NCBI RefSeq assembly: GCF_003574655.1 | Contig: NZ_QNUM01000003.1 | Span: 62,001-126,000 of the forward strand | Direction: 5' to 3' | Length of the DNA: 64,000 bases | Origin: Cohaesibacter haloalkalitolerans | GTDB lineage: Bacteria; Pseudomonadota; Alphaproteobacteria; Rhizobiales; Cohaesibacteraceae | Shown: positions 8,897 through 17,536 of the stretch, piece after piece | Numbering within the stretch: position 1 is the stretch's first letter | Layout: each line of letters opens with the position of its first letter | Notes under the pieces: model-generated | The model's database searches: none | What the model saw: only the letters and a program-made list of their open reading frames with translations | What the model was told of the DNA's origin: nothing | Made by a program: the position numbers and the translations under genes

Positions 8897-9664
8897 ATGT
8901 TCACCCATCTTCTCGACGCAACCGTTCTGGCCAGTCTGCTGACGCTGACCGCCATGGAAATCGTGCTTGGCATCGACAATGTGGTGTTCATCTCGGTTCT
9001 GGTCAGCAAACTGCCCGCCCATATGGCCCAGAAGGCTCGCGCCATCGGCATCCTGCTCGCCCTGATCTTCCGCATCGGGCTGTTGTTTGCACTTTCGTGG
9101 CTCATCGGGCTCACCGATCCCGTCCTGTCGCTGTTCGATCAGGCTTTTTCCTGGCGCGACATCATCATGATCGCTGGCGGCGTGTTCCTCATCTACAAGG
9201 CGATGACGGAAATCCACCTCGAACTTGAGTTCAGCCACGAGGAGGAAACCCGGATCCGCACCGGCCAGACGGAATATGTCTTCGGGGCCGCCATCCTGCA
9301 GATCATCGTCATCGACCTTGTGTTCTCCATCGACTCAATCGTCACCGCCATCGGCATGGCACAGCATATCGAGATCATGATCGCCGCCATGGTGATCGCC
9401 ATGATCATCATGTATGCGGCATCCGGTCCCATCGCCCATTTCATAGAGAAACACCAGACCACCAAGATGCTGGCCCTGAGCTTCCTGATGCTGATCGGCT
9501 TCGCCCTCATCGGAGATGGCGTCAGCCTGCACATCCCGCGTGGCTACATCTATGCCATGATGGGCTTTGCCGTGCTGGTCGAGTTTCTCAACATCATTGC
9601 GCTGGATGCCCGCAGACGCAAAAAGCTGCTGCAAATGGAAGAGGGCAAGGGCGAGCCGTCCTGA
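8897..9664 (+). CDS. TerC family integral membrane protein
   Basis: 255 residues, seven predicted membrane helices. TerC hallmarks are the acidic intramembrane motifs LTAMEIVLGIDNVVFISVL (residues 16-34) and LQIIVIDLVFSIDSIVTAIG (about residues 135-154), each with Glu/Asp in a helix, and the linking FLIYKAMTEIH. Such proteins have been linked to tellurite resistance and, more recently, to manganese or other metal export (MeeF/TerC type) in the cytoplasmic membrane. It follows pcs by 67 bp on the same strand. Substrate not assignable from sequence. Confidence 0.92.
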   Translation: MFTHLLDATVLASLLTLTAMEIVLGIDNVVFISVLVSKLPAHMAQKARAIGILLALIFRIGLLFALSWLIGLTDPVLSLFDQAFSWRDIIMIAGGVFLIYKAMTEIHLELEFSHEEETRIRTGQTEYVFGAAILQIIVIDLVFSIDSIVTAIGMAQHIEIMIAAMVIAMIIMYAASGPIAHFIEKHQTTKMLALSFLMLIGFALIGDGVSLHIPRGYIYAMMGFAVLVEFLNIIALDARRRKKLLQMEEGKGEPS

Positions 9665-9871
9665 ACTTGTGCTGGAGGCGGTTAAGACGACGCCAAGACC
9701 GGGCAGGGAGGGGTCCAACTCTCCCGCTTTGCGCCCTGGCCCCCAAAAGCCCGGAGTGCCAATCCCCACAATCTGAACAGGGCACGACAGTTGGCCGCCT
9801 CTCGCGCTTGTTTCATCCTCCTTTATATGTCAATGTCATAGCAAGAAAACATCAACTCAGGGAGCAGCATC

Positions 9872-10789
9872 CTGGACCGCGCTCGTCTTCTCTATTCCCC
9901 GGCTATGCGTTATTTTGCAGCGGTTGCCGAACATGGTGCAATCCGCGCGGCAAGCCGTGAACTCAATGTTGCCTCCTCAGCCGTCAATCGACAGATCCTC
10001 TGGCTTGAAGACAGTCTCGGCGTGCCGCTGTTTGAGCGGGTGGGCCGTCGTTTGCAGCTTTCCCCTGCTGGCGAGATCCTGCTGCGCCACGTAAGGCACG
10101 TCCTACGTGATTTCGAACAGACCGCCTCCGAGCTCGACGCCCTGCGTGGCCTCAAGCGCGGTATCGTCCGGATTGCCAGCGTCGAGAGCGTGGCAACCGA
10201 GCTTCTGTCCGATCTTGCCGCCTCCTTCGGCAAGGCCTATCCCGACATCCAGTTGCGGATCACCGTGACCCACTCGGACAATATTGCCCGACAGATCATT
10301 GACTCCGACGCCGACATCGGCTTCTGCTTCGATCCCCCCGATGAGGATCTGCTGACGATCAATTATTCCCACGCCTTCGAGATCGGGGCTGTCGTCAACA
10401 AGAACCATCCGCTTGCCCAGAAGACGGCCTGCAGTTTCGAGGACTGTCTCGATTTTCCGATCATCCTGCCGTCCCGCGGCCTGTCCCTGCGGACAGCGCT
10501 TGATCGTCTGCTTGCCAAGACCGAGAACGAACCTTCGATATTCGCCGAGGTCAGCACCCTGCAGATGATGCGCCGCCTGGCAGCTCGTGATCTTGGTGTC
10601 TGCTTCCAGACACGCATCGGCCTCAATGACTCGCTGGACCATGCAGAACTGCGTTTTGTACCGCTCACGAACGAGCAGTTGCACTACAACACCCTGTCGA
10701 TTTTGACCCATCAGCAACGCAAGCTGAAGCTGGCTCCGGCCATGTTTCTGACCCATGCCCAACAGTTCTTCAGTAAGCGCTTCTCCTGA
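9872..10789 (+). CDS. LysR family transcriptional regulator, probable CTG start
   Basis: 305 residues if translation starts at CTG 9872, where AGGGAG lies eight bases upstream. The first ATG (9905) has no ribosome site, and using it would remove LDRARLLYSPA, part of the first helix that LysR proteins normally have before the helix-turn-helix (YFAAVAEHGAIRAASRELNVASSAVNRQI). The linker and LysR-substrate domain follow (RIASVESVATELLSDL; DIGFCFDP; VSTLQMMRRLAARDLG). It lies upstream of and codirectional with the BMP-type ABC operon, separated by 306 bp, and may control it; the effector is unknown. Confidence 0.88.
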   Translation: MDRARLLYSPAMRYFAAVAEHGAIRAASRELNVASSAVNRQILWLEDSLGVPLFERVGRRLQLSPAGEILLRHVRHVLRDFEQTASELDALRGLKRGIVRIASVESVATELLSDLAASFGKAYPDIQLRITVTHSDNIARQIIDSDADIGFCFDPPDEDLLTINYSHAFEIGAVVNKNHPLAQKTACSFEDCLDFPIILPSRGLSLRTALDRLLAKTENEPSIFAEVSTLQMMRRLAARDLGVCFQTRIGLNDSLDHAELRFVPLTNEQLHYNTLSILTHQQRKLKLAPAMFLTHAQQFFSKRFS

Positions 10790-11095
10790 ATCATCCCACA
10801 TGCATTTAAACACATTTCGGGAACAGTCAGGCGGTCAATGATGACATTTTGTGCACATTGATCTAACCTGATTAAATTCCGTTCAAAAAATAAGGTAAAA
10901 GGTCAAAATTTTTGCGCCGAAATTAATTTTGCGTATGGATTGTCTTGGGAATGTCACTTAAACAGTGGGAGAACCCAAGCTGAGATGCGAATGGCGCGTT
11001 TGCGCACCTACACTGATTGCTGGAGAAGCTTTCAGTGTTTTGCATTTCTGGAAATGATGAAAACCGTTTGATCCAAGCTCCGTAAACAGGTTGAG
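10790..11095. other. 306-bp leader region upstream of the BMP-type ABC operon
   Basis: AT-rich first half with a possible sigma70 promoter (TTGCGC at 10912, 16 bp, TATGGA at 10934), followed by the structured element at 10944-10979 and a further GCGC/GCGC hairpin near 10994. No coding frame of merit. The ATPase start codon is at 11096, preceded by only a weak ribosome site (GGTTGAG). Confidence 0.5.
10944..10979 (+). promoter_or_regulatory. Candidate structured leader RNA (possible purine-type riboswitch)
   Basis: Outer helix CTTGGG (10944-10949) pairs with CCCAAG (10974-10979); an inner helix CACT (10955-10958) pairs with AGTG (10964-10967). The two are joined by an asymmetric internal loop, AATGT on one side and GGAGAA on the other. 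A compact two-helix RNA with a purine-rich internal loop upstream of a BMP-family (purine nucleoside type) importer is what a small ligand-binding leader would look like; the xanthine-binding NMT1 class has this overall layout. I cannot confirm the consensus nucleotides. Confidence 0.4.
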
Positions 11096-12688
11096 ATGAC
11101 ATCAGCTCCCTTACTTGAAGCCAAAGGCATAACCAAACGTTTCGGCACTCTTTTGGCAAATGACGCCGTGGATCTGGTCGTACAACCGGGTGAAATCCAC
11201 GCACTTCTGGGCGAGAACGGAGCTGGCAAATCGACCCTTGTGAAGATCCTTTACGGATCGCTTGAACCGACCGCCGGACAGATCGTCTGGAAGGGCAAGG
11301 AGGTTCGCCTGAAAGACCCCGCCGAGGCTCGAAAGCTCGGTATCGGCATGGTTTTTCAGCATTTTTCCCTGTTTGACAGCATGACTGTCGTCGAGAATAT
11401 CGCGCTTGCTCTGCCCAATGGCCAGAAGATGGCCGAGCTCTCCAGACGGATCGAGCAGGTCAGTGCCGAATATGGTCTGCCTCTCAAAGCGAACAGCCTG
11501 GTGGCCGACCTTTCGGTTGGCGAGCGTCAGCGGATCGAGATCGTTCGCTGCCTGTTGCAGGACCCGCAGCTGATCATCATGGACGAACCGACCTCCGTGC
11601 TGACGCCACAGGAAGCAGAGCTGCTTTTCAAAACCCTTCTGAGATTGGCAGGCGAGGGGCGTTCGATCCTCTACATCAGCCATCGTCTTGAAGAGGTCAA
11701 ACGCATCTGCGATACCGCAACCATCCTGCGCCATGGCAAGCTCGTTGCCCATTGCACGCCGTCAGAGGAAACCGCCTCTTCGCTCGCCAGCCTGATGGTC
11801 GGCTCGAGCGTCAAGTCCGTGCAGCGCGACAAGGTCGACTTCACCGACGCGCCGGTCCTGATGCGTCTTGATCATCTTGATCTGCCAGCCTCCGGGCCGT
11901 TTGCCGTCGAACTCAAGGGCATTTCGCTTGATCTCAAGGGCGGCGAAGTCGTTGCCATTGCCGGTGTCGCCGGTAACGGCCAGTCGGAACTGTTCGACGC
12001 CATTTCCGGCGAACGGGCAACGGCACCGGATGCTGTCATCATCGACGACCAGAGCGTCGGCAACAAGAGCATCACCGTCCGGCGCAAGCTCGGTGCGGCC
12101 TTCGTGCCAGAGGAGCGCCTCAGCCATGCGGTCGTTCCCTCGTTGCGCCTGTCAGAAAACGTGCTGCTCACCCGCCACGGATCAGAAGAGCCATCGATGA
12201 TGCACAAGGGCGTGTTCATCAAGCGGACCAAATCCGGCAAGATCGGTCAGCGCATCGCCGAAAATTTCGATATCCGCAAGGGCGAACCTGATCCGCATGC
12301 CGGCAGTCTTTCCGGCGGCAACCTGCAGAAATTTGTCGTTGGTCGCGAGATCGACCGGTCGCCGTCGGTGCTGATCGTCTCCCAGCCGACATGGGGCGTG
12401 GACGCCGGGGCAGCAGCCCTCATTCGGCAAGCCCTGATCGATCTGGCACGCGAAGGGTCCGCCGTTCTGGTCATATCGCAGGACCTTGACGAGATTTTCG
12501 AAATCGCCGATCGCATTGCCGTCATCAACAAGGGTACCCTTTCCGAGGCAAAACCGGTTGAAGACATGAGCTTGGAAAAGATTGGCCTGCTCATGGGCGG
12601 CGTTCACGGCGACGATGGCAGCATAGACATTCCGTCCGTACAGTCAAACGCTGGGGCAGCAGAAGCAGGAGGCTCCAATGCGGCTTGA
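11096..12688 (+). CDS. ABC transporter ATP-binding protein, two-domain, BMP-associated (nucleoside/purine type)
   Basis: 530 residues with two fused nucleotide-binding domains. First domain: Walker A GENGAGKST (39-47), degenerate signature LSVGERQRIEI, Walker B LIIMDEPTS, H-loop ISHR. Second domain: Walker A is degenerate (AGVAGNGQSE, no lysine), signature LSGGNLQKFVVGREI intact, as usual for RbsA/YufO-type ATPases. It powers the importer formed with the two following permeases and the BMP binding protein at 14831. The reading frame overlaps the next gene by 11 bp, so translation is coupled. Second-domain Walker B is IVSQPTWGVD, lacking the usual catalytic Glu, again normal for this class. 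Confidence 0.93.
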   Translation: MTSAPLLEAKGITKRFGTLLANDAVDLVVQPGEIHALLGENGAGKSTLVKILYGSLEPTAGQIVWKGKEVRLKDPAEARKLGIGMVFQHFSLFDSMTVVENIALALPNGQKMAELSRRIEQVSAEYGLPLKANSLVADLSVGERQRIEIVRCLLQDPQLIIMDEPTSVLTPQEAELLFKTLLRLAGEGRSILYISHRLEEVKRICDTATILRHGKLVAHCTPSEETASSLASLMVGSSVKSVQRDKVDFTDAPVLMRLDHLDLPASGPFAVELKGISLDLKGGEVVAIAGVAGNGQSELFDAISGERATAPDAVIIDDQSVGNKSITVRRKLGAAFVPEERLSHAVVPSLRLSENVLLTRHGSEEPSMMHKGVFIKRTKSGKIGQRIAENFDIRKGEPDPHAGSLSGGNLQKFVVGREIDRSPSVLIVSQPTWGVDAGAAALIRQALIDLAREGSAVLVISQDLDEIFEIADRIAVINKGTLSEAKPVEDMSLEKIGLLMGGVHGDDGSIDIPSVQSNAGAAEAGGSNAA

Positions 12689-13766
12689 AATGCAAAAACG
12701 CCAGTCCCCGTCTCAGGCGATGTCATTGCTCTCGCCGGTATTGGCGATCATCCTGACCCTTCTGACCGGTGCCATCATGTTCAGCCTGCTCGGCTTCAAT
12801 CCGGGCAAGGCGCTTTACGTCTATTTCGTTGAGCCGCTGCTCGACCCCTGGAGTCTTCAGGAACTGGTGGTCAAGGCCTCGCCGCTGATCCTCATCGCAG
12901 TGGGCCTGACGATCTGCTATCGCTCCAACAACTGGAACATCGGCGCCGAAGGCCAGTTCACCATTGGCGCAATCTGCGGTTCGGTCCTGCCGATCATGTT
13001 CCCGGATTTCCAGAACTACGCCGTCTTCCCGATCATGCTGGCCATGGGCGCCATCGGCGGCGCTCTGTTTGCCTATATTCCGGCGCTCCTGAAAAACCGC
13101 TTTGCCACCAATGAGATCCTCACCAGCCTGATGCTGACCTATGTCGCCCTGCTGCTGCTCGACTTCATCGTGCGCGGCCCGTGGAAGGATCCGGAAGGCT
13201 ACAACTTCCCGGAAAGCCGTCTGTTCCACAGCTACGCGCAGGCTCCCAGCCTGTTTGAAGGCGGCCGCATGCATATCGGCGCGCTGTTCGCCGTTATCGC
13301 TGCGATCGTGGTCTTTGTGCTGTTCATTCGCACCCTCAAGGGGTTCGAGATCAAGGTTATCGGCGAAACGCCGCGGGCAGGGAACTTTGCCGGTTTCTCA
13401 AAGGAACGCATGACCGTCTTCGCCTTCCTCGTTTCCGGCGCCCTCACAGGCCTTGCCGGTATCCTGGAAGTGTCCGGACCGATCGGCCAACTGCGCCCGA
13501 CCATCTCTCCCGGCTATGGCTTCACCGCCATCATCGTTGCCTTTCTGGGACGTCTCAACCCCATTGGCGCGATCTTCGCCGGGCTTTTGTTGGCACTGTC
13601 CTATCTCGGAGGCGAGGCTGCTCAGGTCGATCTTGGCATCTCGGAGAAGACGGCTAAGGCGTTCCAGGGCATCCTGCTGTTCTATGTGCTGGCCTGTGAC
13701 ACCCTCATTCACTATCGTATCCGCATCGTCTTCAGCAACAAGACGCAGGTAAAAGAGGTCGCATGA
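12678..13766 (+). CDS. BMP-type ABC transporter permease 1
   Basis: 362 residues with about ten hydrophobic segments. The NNWNIGAEGQF motif (about residues 75-90) and the conserved G-x-GFTAIIVAFLGRLNPIG stretch near the C-terminus are those of BPD_transp_2 permeases paired with BMP/PnrA-type binding proteins (YufP/NupP). It forms the membrane channel with the next gene product. Start ATG lies inside the ATPase gene; end overlaps the next gene by four bases (ATGA). Substrate inferred from family as a nucleoside or purine. Confidence 0.93.
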   Translation: MRLEMQKRQSPSQAMSLLSPVLAIILTLLTGAIMFSLLGFNPGKALYVYFVEPLLDPWSLQELVVKASPLILIAVGLTICYRSNNWNIGAEGQFTIGAICGSVLPIMFPDFQNYAVFPIMLAMGAIGGALFAYIPALLKNRFATNEILTSLMLTYVALLLLDFIVRGPWKDPEGYNFPESRLFHSYAQAPSLFEGGRMHIGALFAVIAAIVVFVLFIRTLKGFEIKVIGETPRAGNFAGFSKERMTVFAFLVSGALTGLAGILEVSGPIGQLRPTISPGYGFTAIIVAFLGRLNPIGAIFAGLLLALSYLGGEAAQVDLGISEKTAKAFQGILLFYVLACDTLIHYRIRIVFSNKTQVKEVA

Positions 13767-14686
13767 TGGATTTTGCTGATGCCTTGCTGGTCTCTATCGT
13801 AACCGCATCCACGCCGCTGTTGCTGGCAGCGATCGGCGAGCTGGTCGTTGAACGGTCTGGCGTGCTGAACCTCGGCGTCGAGGGCATGATGATCATGGGG
13901 GCGGTCTGCGCCTTTGCAACGTCCCTGACCACCGGCAACCCTTATCTGGGCATCCTTGCCGGTATCCTTGGCGGAGCGGCCATGTCATTGCTGTTCGCCT
14001 TCCTGACACTCGGACTGGTGGCCAACCAGTATGCGACAGGGCTTGCCCTCAGTCTGCTCGGCCTTGGTTTCTCGGGCATGATCGGCGAGAACTATGTCGG
14101 CACTCCGGGCGTCAAACTGCCAACGCTGGACATTCCGGTGCTTTCCGACCTGCCGGTGGTGGGCGACGCTCTGTTCAATCAGGATATCCTGTTCTACATT
14201 GCTATCCTGCTGGTATTTTTCGTCAGCTGGCTGCTGTTCAAGAGCCGTTGGGGTCTGATCCTGCGCGCTGTCGGCGAAAACCACAATTCGGCTCACGCAC
14301 TTGGCTATAACGTCAATCGCGTTCGCCTCTATTCCGTGTTGTTCGGCGGCGTCTGCTCGGGTCTTTCCGGAGCCTATCTGTCGCTGGTCTACACCAATCT
14401 CTGGATCGAGAACATGACGGCAGGCCGCGGCTGGATTGCGCTGGCGCTCGTGGTCTTCGCCTCGTGGCTGCCATGGCGCACCATTGCCGGGGCCTATCTG
14501 TTTGGCGCGGTGCTGATCCTGCAGTTCCATGCACAGGGCGCTGGCTGGGAAGTTCCGTCCCAGCTGCTGTCAGCACTACCATATCTTGCAACAATCGTTG
14601 CGCTTGTATTCATTTCCCGCAACCGTACAGTTGCACGGGTCAATACTCCTTCCTGTCTGGGGCAGTCTTTTGTTCCAGACCGCTGA
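13763..14686 (+). CDS. BMP-type ABC transporter permease 2
   Basis: 307 residues, about eight to nine membrane helices. The N-terminal GELVVERSGVLNLGVEGMMIMGA motif (about residues 21-45) and ALGYNVNRVRLYSVLFGG are typical of YufQ/NupQ-like permeases. It begins at ATGATG within the end of permease 1 (four-base overlap). Two hairpins separate it from the binding-protein gene downstream. The last 20 residues (after ISRNRTVARV) look unlike the family and may be a variable tail. Confidence 0.92.
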   Translation: MMDFADALLVSIVTASTPLLLAAIGELVVERSGVLNLGVEGMMIMGAVCAFATSLTTGNPYLGILAGILGGAAMSLLFAFLTLGLVANQYATGLALSLLGLGFSGMIGENYVGTPGVKLPTLDIPVLSDLPVVGDALFNQDILFYIAILLVFFVSWLLFKSRWGLILRAVGENHNSAHALGYNVNRVRLYSVLFGGVCSGLSGAYLSLVYTNLWIENMTAGRGWIALALVVFASWLPWRTIAGAYLFGAVLILQFHAQGAGWEVPSQLLSALPYLATIVALVFISRNRTVARVNTPSCLGQSFVPDR

Positions 14687-14760
14687 TGACCAATAGCTGG
14701 TCATCCTCTGTCATTCAGATGGCAGCAACAAACATTGCCCTGATTTTCAAAAGCAGGGCA
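14685..14760 (+). other. Two intercistronic hairpins before the binding-protein gene
   Basis: GATGACCA / TGGTCATC (14685-14705) overlaps the permease stop region, and TGCCCTG / CAGGGCA (14736-14760) follows. Neither has a T run, so they are more likely mRNA processing or stabilising structures that allow higher expression of the binding protein than full terminators. Confidence 0.55.
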
Positions 14761-14830
14761 TTGAAAAAGCAAGCAAGACTCAGAACATGATCCGAAACCC
14801 GGATCACGCAATGAAAGAGGGATGCAACAA

Positions 14831-15901
14831 ATGCGTAAACTATTCGCAGCGGCAGCAGCCGTCGCTCTGGGCCTGACCGCCTCTTTGGGCGCACAGGCTG
14901 CTGACAAAACCAAAGTCGGCTTTGTCTATGTCGGTCCGGTCGGTGACATGGGCTGGTCCTACCAGCACGATCAGGGCCGTCAGGCTATCGAAAAGAAATT
15001 CGGCGACAAGGTTGAAACCACCTTCGTCGAAAGCGTATCCGAAGGCCCGGATGCCGAGCGCGTCATCGAAAAGCTGGCCCGCGCTGGCAACAACATCATC
15101 TTCACCACTTCCTTTGGCTACATGAACCCGACCCTCAAGGTCGCTGCCAAATATCCGGACGTGAAGTTCGAGCATGCCACCGGCTACAAACGTGCAGACA
15201 ACGTCTCCACCTACGGCGCACGCTTCTATGAAGGCCGTTACATCCTCGGCCAGATTGCAGCCAAGATGACCAAGACCAAAACCATTGGTTACATCGGCGC
15301 AACCCCGATTCCTGAAGTCGTTCGCGGCATCAACTCCTTCATGCTCGGCGCGCAGTCCATCGACCCTGAACTCAAGGTCAAGATCATCTGGATCAACAGC
15401 TGGTTCGACCCGGGCAAGGAAGCAGACGCTGCCAAGGCTCTCATCGACCAGGGCGCTGACATCCTTGTTCAGCACACCGACTCCGCAGCTCCTTTGCAGG
15501 TTGCAGCAGAGCGCGGCGTATTGGGCTTTGGTCAGGCGTCCGACCAGATCAAGTTCGCTCCGAAAAACCAGCTGACTGCGATCGTCGACCACTGGGACGA
15601 ATATTACATTTCCCGCGTACAGGCTGTCATGGATGGCACCTGGAAGTCTGAAGACACCTGGGGTGGCTTCGACAAGGAAATGGTTCACATGGCTGAGTTC
15701 ACCAACATGCCGGAAGACGTAGCCAAGATGGCTGCAGAAACCGAAGCCAAGATCAAGTCTGGTGAATTGCATCCGTTCAAGGGCCCGATCTACAAGCAGG
15801 ACGGCACGCTGGTTGTCAAAGAGGGTGAAACCCTTGACGACGGCACTCTGCTTGGCATGAACTGGTATGTCAAAGGCATCGACGGCAAAGTGCCGGAATG
15901 A
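14831..15901 (+). CDS. BMP family ABC transporter substrate-binding protein
   Basis: 356 residues. Signal peptide of about 22 residues (MRKLFAAAAAVALGLTASLG then AQAAD) without a lipobox cysteine, so a free periplasmic receptor. VGFVYVGPVGDMGWSYQHDQG, the FATSFGYM-like ITTSFGYM region, GARFYEGRYILGQIAA, and FDPGKEADAAKALIDQGADI are the BMP/PnrA fold; family members bind purine nucleosides or related purines. ATG 14831 (ten bases after AGAGG) is preferred over ATG 14822, which abuts the ribosome site. Last gene of the operon, followed by a strong terminator. Confidence 0.93.
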   Translation: MRKLFAAAAAVALGLTASLGAQAADKTKVGFVYVGPVGDMGWSYQHDQGRQAIEKKFGDKVETTFVESVSEGPDAERVIEKLARAGNNIIFTTSFGYMNPTLKVAAKYPDVKFEHATGYKRADNVSTYGARFYEGRYILGQIAAKMTKTKTIGYIGATPIPEVVRGINSFMLGAQSIDPELKVKIIWINSWFDPGKEADAAKALIDQGADILVQHTDSAAPLQVAAERGVLGFGQASDQIKFAPKNQLTAIVDHWDEYYISRVQAVMDGTWKSEDTWGGFDKEMVHMAEFTNMPEDVAKMAAETEAKIKSGELHPFKGPIYKQDGTLVVKEGETLDDGTLLGMNWYVKGIDGKVPE

Positions 15902-15936
15902 TAACGCCTTAGCCTGCAGAACCGGCTTGAATGTGT

Positions 15937-15972
15937 CTCCTCCGAACGATCGTTTCGGAGGAGATTTTTTTT
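15937..15972 (+). terminator. Intrinsic terminator of the BMP-type ABC operon
   Basis: CTCCTCCGAA (15937-15946) pairs perfectly with TTCGGAGGAG (15954-15963) across a seven-base loop and is followed by eight T. Confidence 0.93.
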
Positions 15973-16199
15973 GCTGAAAGGCCAGCGTTTCGCAGCAGCG
16001 TCGAAGCCCTCGCCAGAGAAAACCATGGGGAAGGCCCTTATACATTAGAACTAGTACATTACACTGGTACACTTGACTTATTGCAATTTCTGCCTAGTTG
16101 GAGCAAAATGTCTGTCGTTGATATTTAATCACCAGAAGTTTCCAGGGCAGCAATCCAGGAGCCGAATATTTGGGGGACCCGTTCTAAAGATTGTTGTCA
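15973..16199. other. Noncoding stretch ending in its own terminator; possible small RNA
   Basis: No credible ORF. It contains repeated GTAC/AGTGTA elements around 16050-16072 (read on the minus strand as AGTGTACC AGTGTAAT GTACTAGT), then TTGACT at 16073 as a possible -35, and runs into the plus-strand terminator at 16200. A terminator here has no coding gene to serve because the BMP operon already stops at 15972. Confidence 0.35.
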
Positions 16200-16237
16200 A
16201 TGAGGTCCAGCCAATCGGTCGGGCCTCATTTTTTTTG
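16200..16237 (+). terminator. Orphan intrinsic terminator
   Basis: ATGAGG..CC pairs with GG..CCTCAT, followed by nine T. It is oriented for plus-strand transcripts, between the BMP operon and the convergent sugar ABC operon. Confidence 0.8.
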
Positions 16238-16334
16238 GGCTACCAAACCTCGCCAATCTCTTCACCGAGCACGTGCTATCTGCATCCCGTTGCGTCTTCG
16301 TAAGGCTACGGCCTGACGGCGCACCATTACTTCA

Positions 16335-16373
16335 ATAAAACATCCGGCTACAGTCAGTAACTGCAACCGGATG
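16335..16373 (-). terminator. Intrinsic terminator of the minus-strand sugar ABC operon
   Basis: CATCCGG (16341-16347) pairs with CCGGATG (16367-16373), with an inner CAGT/ACTG pairing; on the minus strand the stem is followed by TTTTATT. It lies 36 bp after the ATPase stop codon. Confidence 0.75.
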
Positions 16374-16408
16374 CGTATCTTTGGATAGTTGACAAGCGGA
16401 TGGCTGCG

Positions 16409-17524
16409 TCAGATCCGCTTTTCCGTTTCCGGATCGAAGACATTGGCCCGCTTCATGTCGATCGCGCAATTGAAGTGATCGCCGATCTCAACTTCGATGG
16501 TGTTGTTGATACGGGCGAGAACAGAATTGATCCCCCACTTGATGTGACAAAGCGTGTCTGCACCCGTTGGCTCGACTACGTCGACAACACCAGTCACCAC
16601 TTCATGGCCGTCCTTCACCGGTTCCTCGGTGTAACTGATATTCTCGGGACGGATACCGATGATGGCTTCCTTGCCGACATAGGCTGACAGATCGGAATCG
16701 TAGCCCTTGAGCGACAGATCCAGGGTTGGGCCGGAGGCGTCTCTGGTCAGGGGTACATGGGCGATGATGTCATCGTCGGTCTTTTCCAGACGGCTCTTGA
16801 GAAAGTTCATCGGCGGCGACCCGACAAGGCTGGCGATGAACACATTGGCAGGCTTGTTGTAGATCTCGGCCGGGGTCGCATACTGCTGCACGATCCCGTC
16901 CTTGAGGATCGCGATCCGGTCGGCAAGTGTCATGGCCTCGATCTGATCGTGGGTTACATACACGATCGTTGCATTGAGCTCCTTGTGCAGGCGCTTGATT
17001 TCTGTCCGCATTTCAAGCCGCAACTTGGCGTCAAGGTTGGAGAGCGGTTCATCAAACAGGAAGATTTCCGGCCGTCGCACCAGTGCCCGCCCCATGGCCA
17101 CACGCTGGCGCTGGCCGCCCGAAAGCTGCGCTGGCTTGCGATCCATCAGGTGATCAATCTGCAACATCGTGGCCACTTCAGAGACCAGCTTGTTGCGTTC
17201 TTCCTTGGGAATGCCGCGCATTTCCAGCCCGAAGGCTATGTTCTTCTCAACGGTCATGTTGGGATAGAGCGCGTAGGACTGGAAGACCATCGCAATATCG
17301 CGGTCTTTCGGATGAACATCGTTGACCACCCGATCTCCGATGAGGATTTCCCCTTCGGTGATGCTTTCAAGACCAGCAATCATGTTGAGCAGTGTGGATT
17401 TGCCACAGCCCGACGCGCCAAGCAGCACTAGGAATTCACCATCCTTCAGATCAAGAGACACATCCTTGATCACCTCGACCGCCCCAAAGCGCTTGACCGC
17501 ATTTCTGATAGACAGGGATGCCAT
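16409..17524 (-). CDS. CUT1 sugar ABC transporter ATP-binding protein (UgpC/MsmK/MalK type)
   Basis: 371 residues. Walker A GASGCGKST (36-44), Q-loop MVFQSYALYP, signature LSGGQRQRVAMGRALVRRP, Walker B IFLFDEPLSNLD, H-loop YVTHDQ, then a C-terminal TOBE/OB regulatory domain from about residue 240 (GIRPENI). This is the energising subunit of the importer whose permeases and receptor lie upstream. It starts 12 bp after the MalG-like permease stop. In many alphaproteobacteria such ATPases can serve several CUT1 systems. Substrate expected to be a monosaccharide or oligosaccharide by context. Confidence 0.95.
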   Translation of the reverse strand: MASLSIRNAVKRFGAVEVIKDVSLDLKDGEFLVLLGASGCGKSTLLNMIAGLESITEGEILIGDRVVNDVHPKDRDIAMVFQSYALYPNMTVEKNIAFGLEMRGIPKEERNKLVSEVATMLQIDHLMDRKPAQLSGGQRQRVAMGRALVRRPEIFLFDEPLSNLDAKLRLEMRTEIKRLHKELNATIVYVTHDQIEAMTLADRIAILKDGIVQQYATPAEIYNKPANVFIASLVGSPPMNFLKSRLEKTDDDIIAHVPLTRDASGPTLDLSLKGYDSDLSAYVGKEAIIGIRPENISYTEEPVKDGHEVVTGVVDVVEPTGADTLCHIKWGINSVLARINNTIEVEIGDHFNCAIDMKRANVFDPETEKRI

Positions 17525-17536
17525 GCTGATTACTCC

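Noticed and set aside
14840-16072. 410-codon minus-strand frame opposite the BMP receptor gene
   Set aside because: Shadow of a strongly biased high-GC gene; it also runs through the terminator at 15937-15972.
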